From Haliclystus octoradiatus (lineage: Eukaryota; Cnidaria; Staurozoa; Stauromedusae; Haliclystidae): 64,000 bases of DNA. Shown here in pieces: positions 45,501-60,500 of this stretch (its first letter is position 1; each line of letters starts with the position of its first letter). Made by a program: the position numbers and the translations under genes. The notes under the pieces are model-generated. The model had not been told where the DNA came from. It did no database searches and was given only the letters and a program-made list of their open reading frames with translations. The DNA is taken from positions 7,460,243 through 7,524,242 of the forward strand of contig OU744449.1 of NCBI GenBank assembly GCA_916610825.1, written 5' to 3'.

Positions 45501-48500
45501 CCATTTGAATGATTAACGTTACTCATATTCTCTCAATTATAACTGAAATTTGAAAAATTAACTGGTACGGGAAAATGTTATCGTGTTTTATGGAGACGCA
45601 TTTTTTCGAATGGAAAATAATAATCTTATAAATTTATATTTGGAAGTAAGTTTCTTTATCTATCTAATTTATTATTGTTGATATCAATTTTTAAAGGCTC
45701 AATAGCTATGATACTCAATTTATTTGAACAAATTCGATGAAATAATGGTAAATTTGTGATCATTCCGTTTCACCCCACATTTTCGCAAAATCGCGGTTTT
45801 GAAAAAATGTCATTCTTCCTTTAAACATTGTTTCAACTTTGATTTGACAATATTCAGATATTTTGCATTATAAACGTCAGACAATTTCCTACAAATTGAT
45901 ACCAAAATTGTGAGTTTTGCGTGAGCAGTTTTGGAGCAATAGTTTTTTTAAGAAAATTTGTTCCAATTCACCCCGCTCTCCCCTACTGATAACATTAGAT
46001 AGATAAAGAAACTTACTATACTTTCAAATGTGAATTTATAAGATTATGTTTTTTCGTTTGATTGTTTTGCACACCGCTGTTTGGATAATGTCATGAGACT
46101 CAATTTTACGCAATGTTCAATATTAGCATATAAATTATAGCCTATACAACAACAACAAATATATGAACTGATGTTGATTTCAAATTGCAAAAACTAAATT
46201 GACGATGGCCTACAGTTTCTATTATATTGTAAACTAGGCTCTTTGTTATCTAATATTTACATCCCAAAAATCAAATACTTAAAACTGTAAATAAAAATTG
46301 TGCAAAAATGCCTGAAGCAATTCCGTATTTTTTTTTCCAAAGGCACTGTTACACCACTTGGTTGCACTATTGAGGCGTTTTGGAAAAACTTACTTAAGCC
46401 TGCATGTGGTATTGAGGTCATCAAAACTGAAGGTGAGTGAAACTACATTGATTCTATTTCAGTCAAAGTATGCCAGGGCTCTCTTTTTGATTTCTTGTTA
46501 TTATCAAATAATTTAGACCTAAACGAGTCGCTAAGTAATTATTGTGGACCATGTTTTGTAAAGGATTTCAACATCATTAAATATTCATTTTCAACATTTA
46601 TTTATTATAAAATATATTTTATCCTTCTTCTCAAAATTATGGAAATAATATACTCTGGGTTAACTAGAATATAAAATTGTGGATGAAAAATCGAATATGA
46701 AGTGCATTTAATTACATATACGTCGCAGAGTTTTGCCTGATGATTGCCATGTGGCATGAATCTCGGAGCAGCGAGAACAGTATGTCTCTTTTTTGACTCA
46801 TTTTATTTATTAATCTATTAAAACTCTGAGATTTATCATAGAGCACATACCTACACAAGTGTGAGCAACTATACATTATTTATCTATAATATTATTTATA
46901 TATTTAAATATCTTTTAACATACTCAGTTTATCAATTATTACATATTACATTTTCACTTAAGTTTAATGTTGCACAGTGTAGCAGCATCACTCATATTGT
47001 CATTCGAAATAAATTTAATGTAATAAAATTCAAACAGAAAATAGAAAACCCTTTACCACAAGGCATACAGAACATTGTTATTCAAATAATTCATAAGATT
47101 TGAAAAATCAACTAGAGTGAACTTGTAGAACTGTGATCTAGGCCTACTTGCCACATTCCGCCAATGTTCTCTAATCAGACAAAAAATTATCCTAGAAAAT
47201 TTGTTCCTATGTTTTTTTTTAATCTAATAATATTATTTTAAAAATAATATAAGGGATTATTGTACATTGTTTTAGGTTTGACGGAATTCCCATCAAAAAT
47301 TGGTGAGTAAATTTTGTAAATTATTTCTTCTGAGAACAGTATGCCTATCATCTGCTAACATCTTGTTAAATTTAAACATTATGTTAAAACATTCTATAGA
47401 GTTTCAATAGTCACATCTGCCTTGCGCCTCTGCAACAAGCTATTAATGAAATCATGGGCATTGAATTATCCATGCATTCCACGGTAAAAATAGCCTAATT
47501 TCCTTGAACTAGTTCATTAACTGTCATGAACTGCTCTATAACTTTTATTGGCTCTTCATGAATAGGCTATTTGTATCAATTTCATGCACTCAACAGATAT
47601 TGCTGCATTGGGTCAAAGAAATATTCATACATGAAACTTTTTTAACAGATTTCAGACTATATTTGCCTTTGTAAAAGTCTATTCCTTACATTTTCACATT
47701 AAGATCCATGAAAATTTATCTAGTATCCTAGATTTTAGACTATTTTCAAAGTTGAATTCTCGTGTCTGAATATGGGTGTTTTTATTAACACAACGGAATC
47801 ATTGGAAATTAAAATTAAAAAATGTTTTGTAGATAAGTGTTGATTATTATTTTGTTTTCTGTTTAGCTTCTTTTGTCCCTAGAGGAAAACAACAAGCACA
47901 TTTTAATGAATCATCAGTAATGAAGAAAGGGGTAGGACAATTTTTTCAGCAGAAAGAGGGGAACTTTTTTCCTTTTTTTCTTTTTTGTTTTTCAAATACC
48001 CAATCAAGCTACAAAAACATAGCTAATGATCATTATCTACAATGTTCATGTAGTACAATGGAACACTATGAAAATATCTTCTTTATGTAAGCCAGCGACA
48101 TTCCCATAACGATTATGCAATCAGTAAGCTAAACAAAATGGCAATAATCCATTTGATCAACAATCAATAAACTAAATGCAGCAGGTTATACCTCTATAGC
48201 AGAACTTAACCGATTTGAGGACAATTCACGGATGTCAATGTGTTTGTGTCCATTTTTTTCAAGCTTGAGCTTAAAATGGGTTCAAACTAGTTTAGGGCTG
48301 ATGGGGGAAAATATATTTTTGTGTCCAATAATTTGGTTTACCCTTAAAAAAATGTATGCTACCACTAATTATGCAGTTATGTAGCATCATTTCCCAGTAG
48401 GTTAGATACCCCAAGGCACTCTGCAGGATAAAGACAATTCTTTTTTTAGACTTTTAAACTTAAATTTCACCTACAAAACTGCTGAGTTGTGCAGTTTTCA

Positions 48501-51500
48501 AGTTTCTAAAATAATTTTTGGCACCCAATTTACATTAAGGTATGTTACAATAAATTATTTTACTCCAAAAATCTTTCCATTCTTAATTTCATAATCAAAA
48601 CGGGAAAACTATCACCAACATAGTGGGGCAGCTAACGGAAATCTTACCGCAAATTGTGATACGAGTATAAATTTAATATCAAACGAAAGATAATCGTTTA
48701 TACTTCAAATAGAGCCCGTGACCCCACCCAGATTCAGCCTGAGTGCCGAGAAAATGGCATCCAAAGTTTGGTTCCACCTACGTCCGTCTTGCTAAAAAAT
48801 TGCGAATGTGGTGAAATATTTTTGAGTAGAATATACATAATTGCTATTTTTATTATTGTAATACTATTATTAAGACTCCCACATTCGTTCTACAGCAAAA
48901 TATTGTTTTTATCTATGGTATTGCGCAATTCTACAATTTGCGCATGCGCAGAGTCAAGGCCTGTTAATAAGGCCTATTAAATGAATTATTGATGCTAAAT
49001 TAGCTGAGAAGGCTATAAAAATAGTTTTATATATACATAAGCAAGGCACTTTTACTATGTTTTAGCATTTTTATGAAGATGACTATAAAACATTATCAGA
49101 ATCATAATTATATAGTGCTGTATACTTGGTTTAATTAAGCTATGTAAACTATATCAGTTAAGAAAAAACATTTTATAATGATGTCCTTACTCTTACTATA
49201 TATAATACTTATCAATTAGAATATATTTTTCAAATGGCTGCTAATGTAAGATTCGTTTGAATACGACTTTCCGATCACGTACTATGTGAGTGACTGCTCG
49301 TATAAGCCAGCCTTGGGCTTGCGGCCTGCGCCTGGGGCAACTCAGCCTTCGGCTTCCTCAACTTTGCGTATTTTAATCGCAATTGTTGAGCAGTTCATCT
49401 CATTTTAAGCTGCAAAAATTACTAAACCTTGATTAGCTGAAGGTCTATAGATACACAAGAAGTGAATTAGAAGTTTGGAAAAGTGCGCCGCAGACAAGGA
49501 GTTTAATTAAAAATTGTATATTTCAACCTTGTTATTATCCAAAGACAATTGTTTTCATCCATGGCTTTTATCAGATTGCCTAGAACACGGTATACTATAT
49601 TAAGTAGTTAGTGTTTTATAATTTATTTTATTCCTTTAGCCATATTTAGTATCACTATTATTATCATTGTCATTGTTGACTATTCTTATTCAAATGTTGT
49701 TTTAAATTTTACAAATTATTTCGTTAATCATTTTATAAATTTACAGGTATCTCAAATAAACAAGCATTGATTGCTTCAGGGATTAGAATTATTATGTATC
49801 ACTAATTAACTTTCAACTACGTCGATTTGTATATTATTATTGTCAAGTGTTTTATATGATTAATTAAACATCTATCTATCTCTGGCGTATATCTGCAAAT
49901 ACTTCTAACCCATACCCATGCTTAAAGAAATTATTAATATCGAGTGTCAGCTAAAGTTGATGCTCAATAATTGTTTATATTTTTCGCCAAACCAAGCTGA
50001 TATGAGCCTAGTGCTGAAGAGATATTTTATGATGTCCTGTTTAAAGTCGATAACATTTATTTCTTGTATAAATGCTTCGGTTGCCTCTGGACTTGAACGC
50101 CTGCCAAGCGTCCTGTTTGTATAGAAGTCTTCTCCTTCGTCCAGTCCGGTTACAGCCTGGTGAACGTTTGTCTATCTTTTCCAACCTCTGACCACCGCTT
50201 TCATTTTCAAATCTCAAACTTTGGAAGCGAAGATATAGCATGGGAATAGAATATGAAATGAATAGCAATGCAATTACTTGGAATGTTATATATAAGTTTA
50301 CTGTCAATGGTGATTGAACTCCTGATATCTGTATTTGGTGCGCTAGCCCAGAAGAAAGGATGTGTGACACAACCAAGTCTTTATTCATATGAATAACTTC
50401 TATATCATCGTAATGGACATTCAATTGGGATTTTACTTCATGAGCGGGACATCCCACCTTGGCAAGACAATATATTCATATAAACAGACTTTGGTGGACC
50501 AGCCACGTTGTCATTTCATCTACGCAAGTCGCAAGCGAACTAACATATAGCTTTGGATACCAGTCACCATTTGCAGTGCACATGACATTCCAGTAGTAAT
50601 ACTATATCGAGATTAAATTCAGCTGCAGTTCCTTATCTGTTATTTAATTTTCGAAAAGCTGAAGATACAAAAACGAAACTGGTAAAAAAATGAGGGCCAA
50701 ATCGTCTCCCTATATGTCATGCTGTGCCGTTGTAGTTACTTGAACGTGGGAAAAAAACTCCCATCTAAAATCTAAAGAGGCGGTAAAAACAGGCGGTAAA
50801 ATAGCCCTTCTGGACAGGGTCGCCGAAAGGAGGTTAAGCGATAGCCTGGGGCTATGCAAATTATATTGCTCATGAGATTTTGTTGCTAAATTGTGATTGC
50901 AGCTATGAGATTATATTTGTAAAAACAGTTTTCTATTGGGAAGGGCACGGTTTCTCGTCGGTCCTGCTTCTCGGTGCCATACCCGACTTGATGTCACGTA
51001 CCTCCACAGATGTAAAGTCTTGCAGTCATTACTTACCCAACAATTACGAGATAATATGCTTTCAAATCATTTGATATGTAACGCACAGAATGGTTTTTAT
51101 GCTGTCGCTAAACTTGTACACAATTGTTGCATTCATTAGATAGACTTCACACTCCCATACTAAGTTTTGAAACAAATTTTGGGCAATTTTGAGACGAAAA
51201 ATTGCAAAATGTACACAAAAATTACAATACCGAAGCTCCCAAATATGCAAATGTCACACCTTTGTTTCGGACAAAATTGACTAAACACTCCAGTCAAAGT
51301 CCTGTAGTTACGGGCTGTGGTCAGAGCACATAAAGTTTATATAGGCGTCTGCTACTAATTTAAAGGATTGGATCCTCGTCACTGGCATGTAACTCCTGCC
51401 TAGTGAAAGAGATGAAGAAAGGAAAATCAGACCAAAAATTCTTCATTATAAAATTATTAAAAATAACAATAATCGCCAAGAAGCAGAGTATGAACAAGAT

Positions 51501-54500
51501 AAAAAGCATTGCCAGAAAAACGGATTATTCAATAACTGTTTCTGCTTCCAAGTATTCTTTACATATTGTAAATCTAAATTAGTATTGCTGCACTTTCAAT
51601 ACTTAACATTAAAATAGCTCCTAATAAAACCATAATTACGTTTCTGGCGTATGATTATTCCATCATTCTAATTGTATTACCATATTTCTATTCTTATACT
51701 TGTTTAATTTGATATGGTATACTGAGAGTAAACGTGGGAGGCAAAAGCCCTATATTTTCATCTTTAATATAATTTGTTTACACATATCGGGATAGACATA
51801 CATAATAAATGCTAATTGAATAGAAAATGTCTTGATTGTGTAGAAAAACATCAACTTTTCAGTCCCTAAGCCAATTCAATATCAATACTACATATATAAT
51901 CATTAATAACGCAAAAATTCCGAAATTCTGAAATTTGTACTGCGCATGCGTATATTTATCATATTGCGCAATGATATAGTTTTACACAAAATATTGCTGT
52001 AGAACGAAAGTGGGAGTTTTAATAATATCATTATAATAATAAAATTAGTAATTATGTGTATTCTATTCAAAAATCTTTCACCACATTCGCAATTTTTCAG
52101 TGAAATGGACGTAGGTGGAACCAAACTTTGGATGCCATTTTCTCAGCACTCAGGCTGAATCTGGATGGGGTCACGGGCTCTATTTGAAGTATGAACAATT
52201 ATCTTTCGTTTGATACTAAAATTATACTCGTAGCACAATTTGCGGTATATTACTGATTTTGAACCTTTATCTGCCCCACTAACAGGTGAATAACTAAATA
52301 AATATTCTTTGGTCTTGGTGACATAAAATATCAACTATTCAACTATTTCAATTCAAAATGAATAGAAATGTATGTTTCTATGGTAACATCAGACAATCTC
52401 TTTTAAGAAATTATATCCATGTTGCTATGGACTCCGTGCTGTCTCAAGTATCAATTTCTTTGAACAACTGTAATATGTAACTGTAAACTGTGATTGAAGA
52501 TTGAGTGTCTGGGTCCGTTTAACGTACGAAAACCCAGAAAAAAACAATAAAAAGGTTCATGAATGTTTCTAAATGTCATGAACTCAACACATTTCTTCTA
52601 CCAGTAAATTTCCGGGGTATCCGTAAATGACTGTTATGCACACACTTTATTGTTTACTACGTAATACTCTTGTAATTGCTGTCCTAAAACATACTGGACT
52701 AAATTATAATATCTTGGAGAACCATAATAGTATTAATCATATTTCAATTTCAGGATAGTTCTACAATGACATTGCCTATCCTCTTTGCTCTTCATGCTGC
52801 ACAACAAGCACTCGACGATGCTGATTGGCTATTACCTGCTGACGAAGAAAAGATTAGTACAGTATGTTGTCTCTGTAAACTATTTTTGCCTGCAAATTCA
52901 TTTTTGTATCTGTAAGTTTCTATTTATTAATTGTGTAATAAAGGTGAGCGATAAAATAAAAATTTGCTCAAGCATCGTCTATGTTATCGCTCACTTTTAT
53001 TAGGCCTACACAGATTCATATCGCAATAAAATAAATGTTGCCAATATTGCCAAAATACTGTTAAGTCTGAGAGTTTGCAATTGATACATTGATGTAGATA
53101 CGTTTATCCAAGATGATGTATGATACGCTCACACTTCCATGTCATCTTAGAATAGAGGGGTACAAACAATCTGCAAGCTGAATCGGATCACATCTGAAAT
53201 TCAAGATATAATCTGATCTGGTCCGAGGATTTTCATTATAATAAAAAAAATAGAAACAAATTTTGTAGCCTTTAAACAATTTTGAATGTTGAAATATAAC
53301 GGTGTTATTGAAGGTGATTATTACTCATATTGCCACTAAGTTTCTTAATAATCAATATTGCCAGGATATTGTTTGATGAAATCTAATGATAAATGTTGTT
53401 AACAACAATGAAAACTGCAAAATCAATGTAAGTATACTCAGAAAATCTGATTAAAACCTACAGAAATATGTCAGTCCAATCAAATGTGATCTTAAAGCTG
53501 AAAGTGAATTCTGTTCAATTCAGATCTGATTTGAATATCACTATCTTAGAGTGTACCTTCCCTGTTAAAAAATCCATGAGTTCATGAACGATTTATGAAC
53601 TTCATGAACAGTTCATGAACAGTTCATGTACAGTTCATAAGCACTTCATAAATCGGTTCATGAACTGGCTTATGAATGTGAAGTTCCCTGAAATCTTTTG
53701 AACTGCTGATGAACTGTTTATGAACAATTAATGAATGATGGGCAGTTTCACGTCAATTAACTCATGAGCGTTCTTACAGGGGCTGACTCCACTGCAGAAT
53801 AACTTTATCGTAATAAAGACCTTGACCTCCTCACTTGCAAGAAAGCAAAATCATAATAACATTAATTTTGAAATATTAAGGTTATATAAATATGTTTCAT
53901 TTCAAGGGAGTTGCTGTAGGCTGCGGTATTGCTGGTTTAGAAGATATCTCAGCAACATCTGAATTGTTGAGAACCAAGGTTTGTCAATCAATTTTCTGCA
54001 CATTGATTCGTCATCAGTTCATTATAATTAGACTGTATGTTCCCAATTCTCAATTTATGGGCAGATGTGTCCATCAGTGAGCACATCTAGCCAAACAATT
54101 TCCATGAATTTTATCAAGATCAAAACAGATGTCCATGCTACATGCTGTTACTGACATGCTGCTATGTTGAAAGCAAAATAGCATGTTAAAGCGATTCTTT
54201 AGCAATTTTGGAAAATGTAAAGCTATTATGCAGATTGTAGTGAAATTCAGATAAGTAAAATTCTGGTTTTTATGCATCCTTGTATTAATGCCCTATTAAT
54301 TGCTTTTTGTCCTGTCCTTCTTAAATATTGCTGGATAAGTGCAGATCCATATTAACCAATGATAATTTGTAATTTAAATTATTTAATTTTGACTTGCGCT
54401 AAATCAGGTTGAACACTGTTGTACGTTTATGATTGACTCAATTCATCTACGCTAGAATACGATCTGTGTAATAAACTTTATCAGGGAGGTTTAGATTCAG

Positions 54501-57500
54501 AAGGAGGATTAGCTCAGATGGCAGAGCAACCGAACTTTTGATCTGATTGATCGACTGTGGTTCAAATCCCCTGAAGGTTAGCTCAGCCTTGACTTTATCC
54601 AAAACATCAAATGATTACCATCTGAGGATGGGGATGTAATGATCCAAAGGCTTTTGCATATCTACTGTGAAATCTTTTGAAATTGATCTTCATTGCCACG
54701 CCTGAGATCAATAAGAATCATTTAATATCATTGCTCTGAGTGAAAGGAGCCACACTTCTAGGAATAGAAAAGTGGTACTGGCGCCTTCAGTAGGGCGTTA
54801 CCGTCTCATTTACTTAGATTCAGAACCTGTACAGGTTCTTGTACAACTCGCTCATTGCGCATAAATACTGCGCATCGGGGGAAATCCCTTTGCTCTAAAA
54901 CCTGTACTGACCCCCTTTTCCGGAACACTTTACGGTGCAAAACATATGTTCATGTGTTCATGTTTTGATTTATTTTTAATTTGTTTTGGTTTCATTTTGG
55001 CTTTCAAATAAAATTATACACTCACTGATAATTGTCACCATATAATTTCTACAAAAGATTAAAATTAATCCTGAACAAATATCAGAATTTATTTTGACCT
55101 GGAAAGCCATAGACTTAACTTTCACAGACTGCTGATCCCATTGGCAGACTTCAAGAAAACACGTTGCGACCATAGACATCCATAATGGTTGCTGCAAAGT
55201 CAGAGTTTCTTTTGCGAAAAAACGCATCTTTTGAGCAGTTTCTGATACTAAACGAAACGTGGTTTTCTCTGATAAAAGAGCTATCTGTAACCTGCAATCT
55301 CAGTTTCAATATTCATGAGTTATATTGCCTGTTTCTATTAAATCGTTTCCAGAAGTAAATAGCATGTTTTGAATTTTTTATGTTTCCTTGTGTCTTGGAG
55401 TGATTTTAGTTACCACATTATCAAACTTTTATTACAGCCAATTTTACCAACCATTTAGCTGCCTATTGTAGTTACTTGTCACCCTCTATTTGCAGCTCAC
55501 TTTTCTTGTATTCTAATTGACTTTGCTCCATTTCTAAATTACAGGGATACAAGAGGGTTAGTCCATATTTTGTTCCTCGAATACTATCCAATATGTCTGC
55601 TGGTCATATAAGCATTAGATATGGTTTCAAGGTAAGACACTCTATTATAAAAGAAGCCAATGACATTTTAACAACAGCTTGTGGCAACAAAGTATATATT
55701 TTTGATATAATTACCACAAAAGAATAGATCTTTCATTGAGAACTGTTTTGGTTGTTGTTTTCAAGGTGCTGCATAATGCTTCTTTCTGTCAGCATAATGT
55801 TGAGATTTTGGCTTTCAAATAATTCTAACTTATGTAGGCCTACCCCTGAGAAAAACAGTTCAGGAGTTCATGAACAGTTCATGAACGTTAAATGGCTCCA
55901 ATTTTCCTGAACTGTTCATGAACGGTTCATAAGCTGTTCATGAACAGTTCATGAACCCTCATAGACAGTCCATGAACAGTTCATGAACAATTCATGAAAA
56001 TTTGAGGCCATTTAACGTTCATGAACTGTTCATGAACTCCTGAACTATTTTTGCAGGGGTAAGCCTATACATAGGTATAGATTAAGATTTCCACATAAAT
56101 TGATTTCACAAGCGTTAAATTGTCCCACCATTATCAAAAGGTGGTCAGGGGCTCACTGTGTCCATGAAGTTACAAGGGAAGATTTATGATCCTTTCATCA
56201 ATGACAAACAGTTCTCAAACGTATGAATTGTTTTCCACAGATAATTCTATTGTTAGAGGCTTTTATAGAGAAACATATTTCTATTACATTGTAATCTCGC
56301 TAAGATAATTTTTCTGATGCAGCTAAAAATCATGATATTGAAAGGTTTGTGAATTAACTGGAGTGAAATAATTGAGTTTGATAGGAACTGCTTTCGAAAA
56401 TTAATGAACCCTGATCCTGATATTAACAGTAGTGAATATTAATGGGCTTCATTATACTATAAGCATGTCAATACATCAGAAATGTCATTTTTCTAAGCAT
56501 TAACGTCACTTATTTGTTCTACAAAATATTTTTCTTTCTGGATTTCATTAGGGACCAGTTCATTCTGTCTCCACTGCATGTGCTACGGGGGCTCATGCTA
56601 TTGGCGATTCAATGAGACTAATTAGAAACGGTGATGCTGATGTGATGGTCTGTGGTGGAACTGAAGCATGCATCAATGAACTTAGTCTAGCTGGTTTCAG
56701 CAGGTATGCTTGACGAATTTCAAATTATTAATCATTATTTTTATCTTGAACATTTATAGGCTTTCAATTCCATAAAATTTTGAAAAACAAACGTAAATAC
56801 GTAGCTAATATGAATTGTTGATTTCCTTTTATGGGCCAAAGAATTGATCGTTTAAATTTTGTATCATGTGATAATATCAAAGAGGAAGCAGTTAGTTCCC
56901 AAGATTCTAAATTTATCAATTCATGTTGAAATTTTGATATACCCCTACAGCTACAGAGCATGTCTATAGACGTTAAATTGCTCAATTCCGTAAACATTTC
57001 ATGAAAAGTCTTTGAGGTTAGGTTCATTTGAAATTATATATTGATTTTTCATAAAGTTTCCATAAACGTAAGTAACTGTTCATGAACTATACATGAAATG
57101 TTTGTGACTTTTTATGAAATGTTCATTATGTTTGACAAGTCAAAATCTAATGTTGCCTGGATATTTTCACAATTCTTGTAGTCTAGTTTATCTCAGTCTA
57201 ATTTTGTGTATGTTGTTTGAGTGTGTAGGTTGCTGGGAACTTTACTTTTCATTCTTTAATTATGCGAACATTTCCCACAAAATGAATGATTTAGAAGGAA
57301 AGCTTGGCTGCTTACTCATTATAAAGCATAATTCAAAGTTTGCATTACCCCTGTGAAAAAATTGGTTGAGTTCTCAAACTTTACAAACTATCATGAACTG
57401 TTCATGAACACCTTATAAATAGTCCATGAATAGTTAGTTCATGTACAGTTCATAAAAGTTGAATAGCCCAATTTTTATGAACTTTTTCATGAACTATTTG

Positions 57501-60500
57501 TGAACTGTTTTTACAGGCTTGAGAGATTTCCTTGGAAAAGCTGATTTCCATGTTTCAAAACAAAGGAAATTATTCTGAAATACTGGTTTGGTATTGTTTT
57601 GGTATTTTTCTGTGGTTTTTTCTCTCTTTTGACTGAGCTTGACTCTCATGTCACAGTGTCTACAGGGTGTTCATAAACAGTAAAATGAAAACTAAGCCAT
57701 TTAACTTTCATGGACTGTTTTCACAAGAGTGTTCACTAGTACCCCTGCAAAAACTGTCCAGGAGTTCATGAACAGTTCATGAACGTTAAATTGTCCCAAA
57801 GTTTCATGAACTGTTTGTGAACTGTTCATGAATTTTTTATGAACTGTCTGTGAGGGTTCATGAATGTTTCAGGAAAATTTAGCCATTTAACGTTCATGAA
57901 CTGTTCATGAACTGTCCACATGTGAACTCCTGAACTGTTTTTCGTAGGGGTAGTATTCTACCCTGCTGTTCTATATACTCATGTGTTTTGTTTATACATG
58001 CATTTGAATCTCAGTTGAATCTATCTAATTGACAAATTAACCATGCAGATATGTTGACTTACATTAAGGCAGTACATCAATTATCATCTGTCTATTATCA
58101 ATTATAGTAGTTTGTTTGTCTCATGTTAACACGACCGCTGTAGACTATTCTCTAGCTTAATTTTTTTTTAAACTTAAGTAAAACAGCTTAATTATAGAAA
58201 ATTCAATCAGATAAACATTCATAATCCTTTTTTGATAAATATATTTCTGGTAAATCGTTACAGAGCAAGAGCGTTATCAACTGGTTTTAACAATAATCCA
58301 TCTGAGGCATCCCGTCCGTTCGATAAAGATAGAGATGGATTTGTTATCGGAGAGGGAGCTGGCATCATTGTATTAGAGGTACAATCATCTTTCTATATTA
58401 TGAGCAAATTTGGTTGAGTTCATAAATCGGAAATTCAAATATATTTAGATTTAATACCGATATTTTCATTTATCTATTTGTTTCAACATTTTTTTAATTT
58501 CATAAAATTAAACACAACGATTTTACCAATTTATCATTGCAAATGATTTTGTAAATAAAGGATTAAAATATAGATCATCACACCAAATTATCAATAAAAA
58601 TGATGAAAATAATGATGTTAATGTATAATGGATAAATACTGTCTATATAAATTGTCTTAGGCTAGGGTTATATGGACACACCGAACTCAATTCGAATTAG
58701 GTGCGACACCGAATAGCATTAAATTCGCATTTGGGGTTATACAGACGAACCAAATGTCGACGATGTTTAAAAACTGGCCAAAATGTCACGTGATAGGAAG
58801 TAGTTTTCTTGGAATTATGCCGCATGGTTTGAAACCAGAGTGTTTTGTTTGCATTATTTTTCATTTTCAGCGATTTTTCCGTTCTATTTTGCCTATCTAT
58901 AGTTTGAAACTTGTATGAAGTAGTAATCTCGAAGGTTTGCAAGGATTTTTACGGGAGACAGTTTTTGTTCTAGCAAGGCATAGTACTCAGAGCAAATTGA
59001 ATGCGAATTTCCATTTAGATAACGTATTATGATAAAAGCGACCCCAATTCTAGTGCTGATGCATTGTGATTGACTAGAAGAAAGCGTTTTTAAATGTTTT
59101 AAATCATGATTTTGGAAAACATCAGCTTCCCTGTCAGCCATCTTTCAATCATATAAACAAGTCACCATAACAACTTCCCAAAAGCGATGTTCTTTCCATC
59201 GCATTGCCATGGAAACATTCTTTAAAATGATTTATGATTTGTACATCCCCCGGTTTATTGCCATATAAGGTAAATATAGGAGCTCAGTCACGGCACCGTG
59301 AGTGGAATGTATTTAGTTCGGTGCGATGATAGCTCGCTCGTATAACGCGGCGATGAATTTAATTCATGGAGAAGAGCTCCGCACGTCAAGGCTTGACGTG
59401 CGGAGCTAGCTTGACGCACTTAATGTTTTTTGAGGAATGTTGAAGCCTACCATGAAACAACTCCATCTCATAATTTTTTGCTTGTTTTGTTTTCTTGAGC
59501 ACGGAATTTACAAAGACTCGTATAAAATTGATTCAAAAACTTTTGCGAATCACTTGTTCACTTTTTGAAATTTGTGAGGCAACTTGCCAGTGTTCACTGT
59601 GAGAAAATAGTGAACGATTGAGCAACCAATCAGAATGCAGATCATCGAATAGAACCCTAGTCGGTTTCGACTAATGTCAAATAGACTTTCACGTTTCATG
59701 CCAAAAAATTACAGGTAAAATTTTTAACTTTCAATATTCTTCAATGTTACTTGTTTTCTTAATATAGTTTGTTGAATGATATCTTTTAACATTTTGCATG
59801 TCACACATTCATGTGTCAACAGATTCCTGAGGACACATAAACTAGAATAAAATGGGCAAAAATAACTGTGCAATTGATTATAGTCTAGAATGGTATAGTA
59901 GCAAAAACCATTCAATGCATGTTATTTAATTATTCATATGTATCACAATGCTATTGACAGGCTATTTCCCTCACAGGAATTAGAACATGCCAAGAAGAGA
60001 AATGCTAAAATGTATGCAGAAGTTCTTGGCTATGGAATGTCAGGTGAGAAAAAGATTTGTTTTACGAAATCTAATTGTCAAAGTTATACATACTTCACCT
60101 CCAAAATCAAATTCATTGACATTAAATTGCCCTCTATTCGTAACGGTTCATGAAAATTCTGAATTTGTTTTAGCCTTTATGAATTCTCCATCAAACTTTG
60201 ATCAATGATGTTGTTTTTATGGATAAATGAATTGTAGTTGTTGTAGTCAGCAGTGCGTAGTTGAATATGAATTTCTTATTCATGTTTTGCCTATATACGG
60301 AATCAAATATAGATTTGTTTGTCTGAAACTGGATGCAAAGTCAGAACAGATCATTATATATTATGCATTTATTTGTGAATTCTCAAATTTGTCATAATTA
60401 GTTCATGATATGTGCATGAGTTTTCACTGTTCATGAAATACTTATTAAAGGTTTTACTGTAAGGGTTCCTGCAAAAATATTTCACGACTTCATGAAAGTT

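Noticed and set aside
49918-50124. Plus-strand 68-codon frame inside the TIR element
   Set aside because: Partly antisense to better supported minus-strand segments, no recognisable motif.
54503-54580. Genuine tRNA gene
   Set aside because: A and B boxes are present but the stems are not kept, and 230 further bases with a shared 3' tail and target duplications show a SINE.
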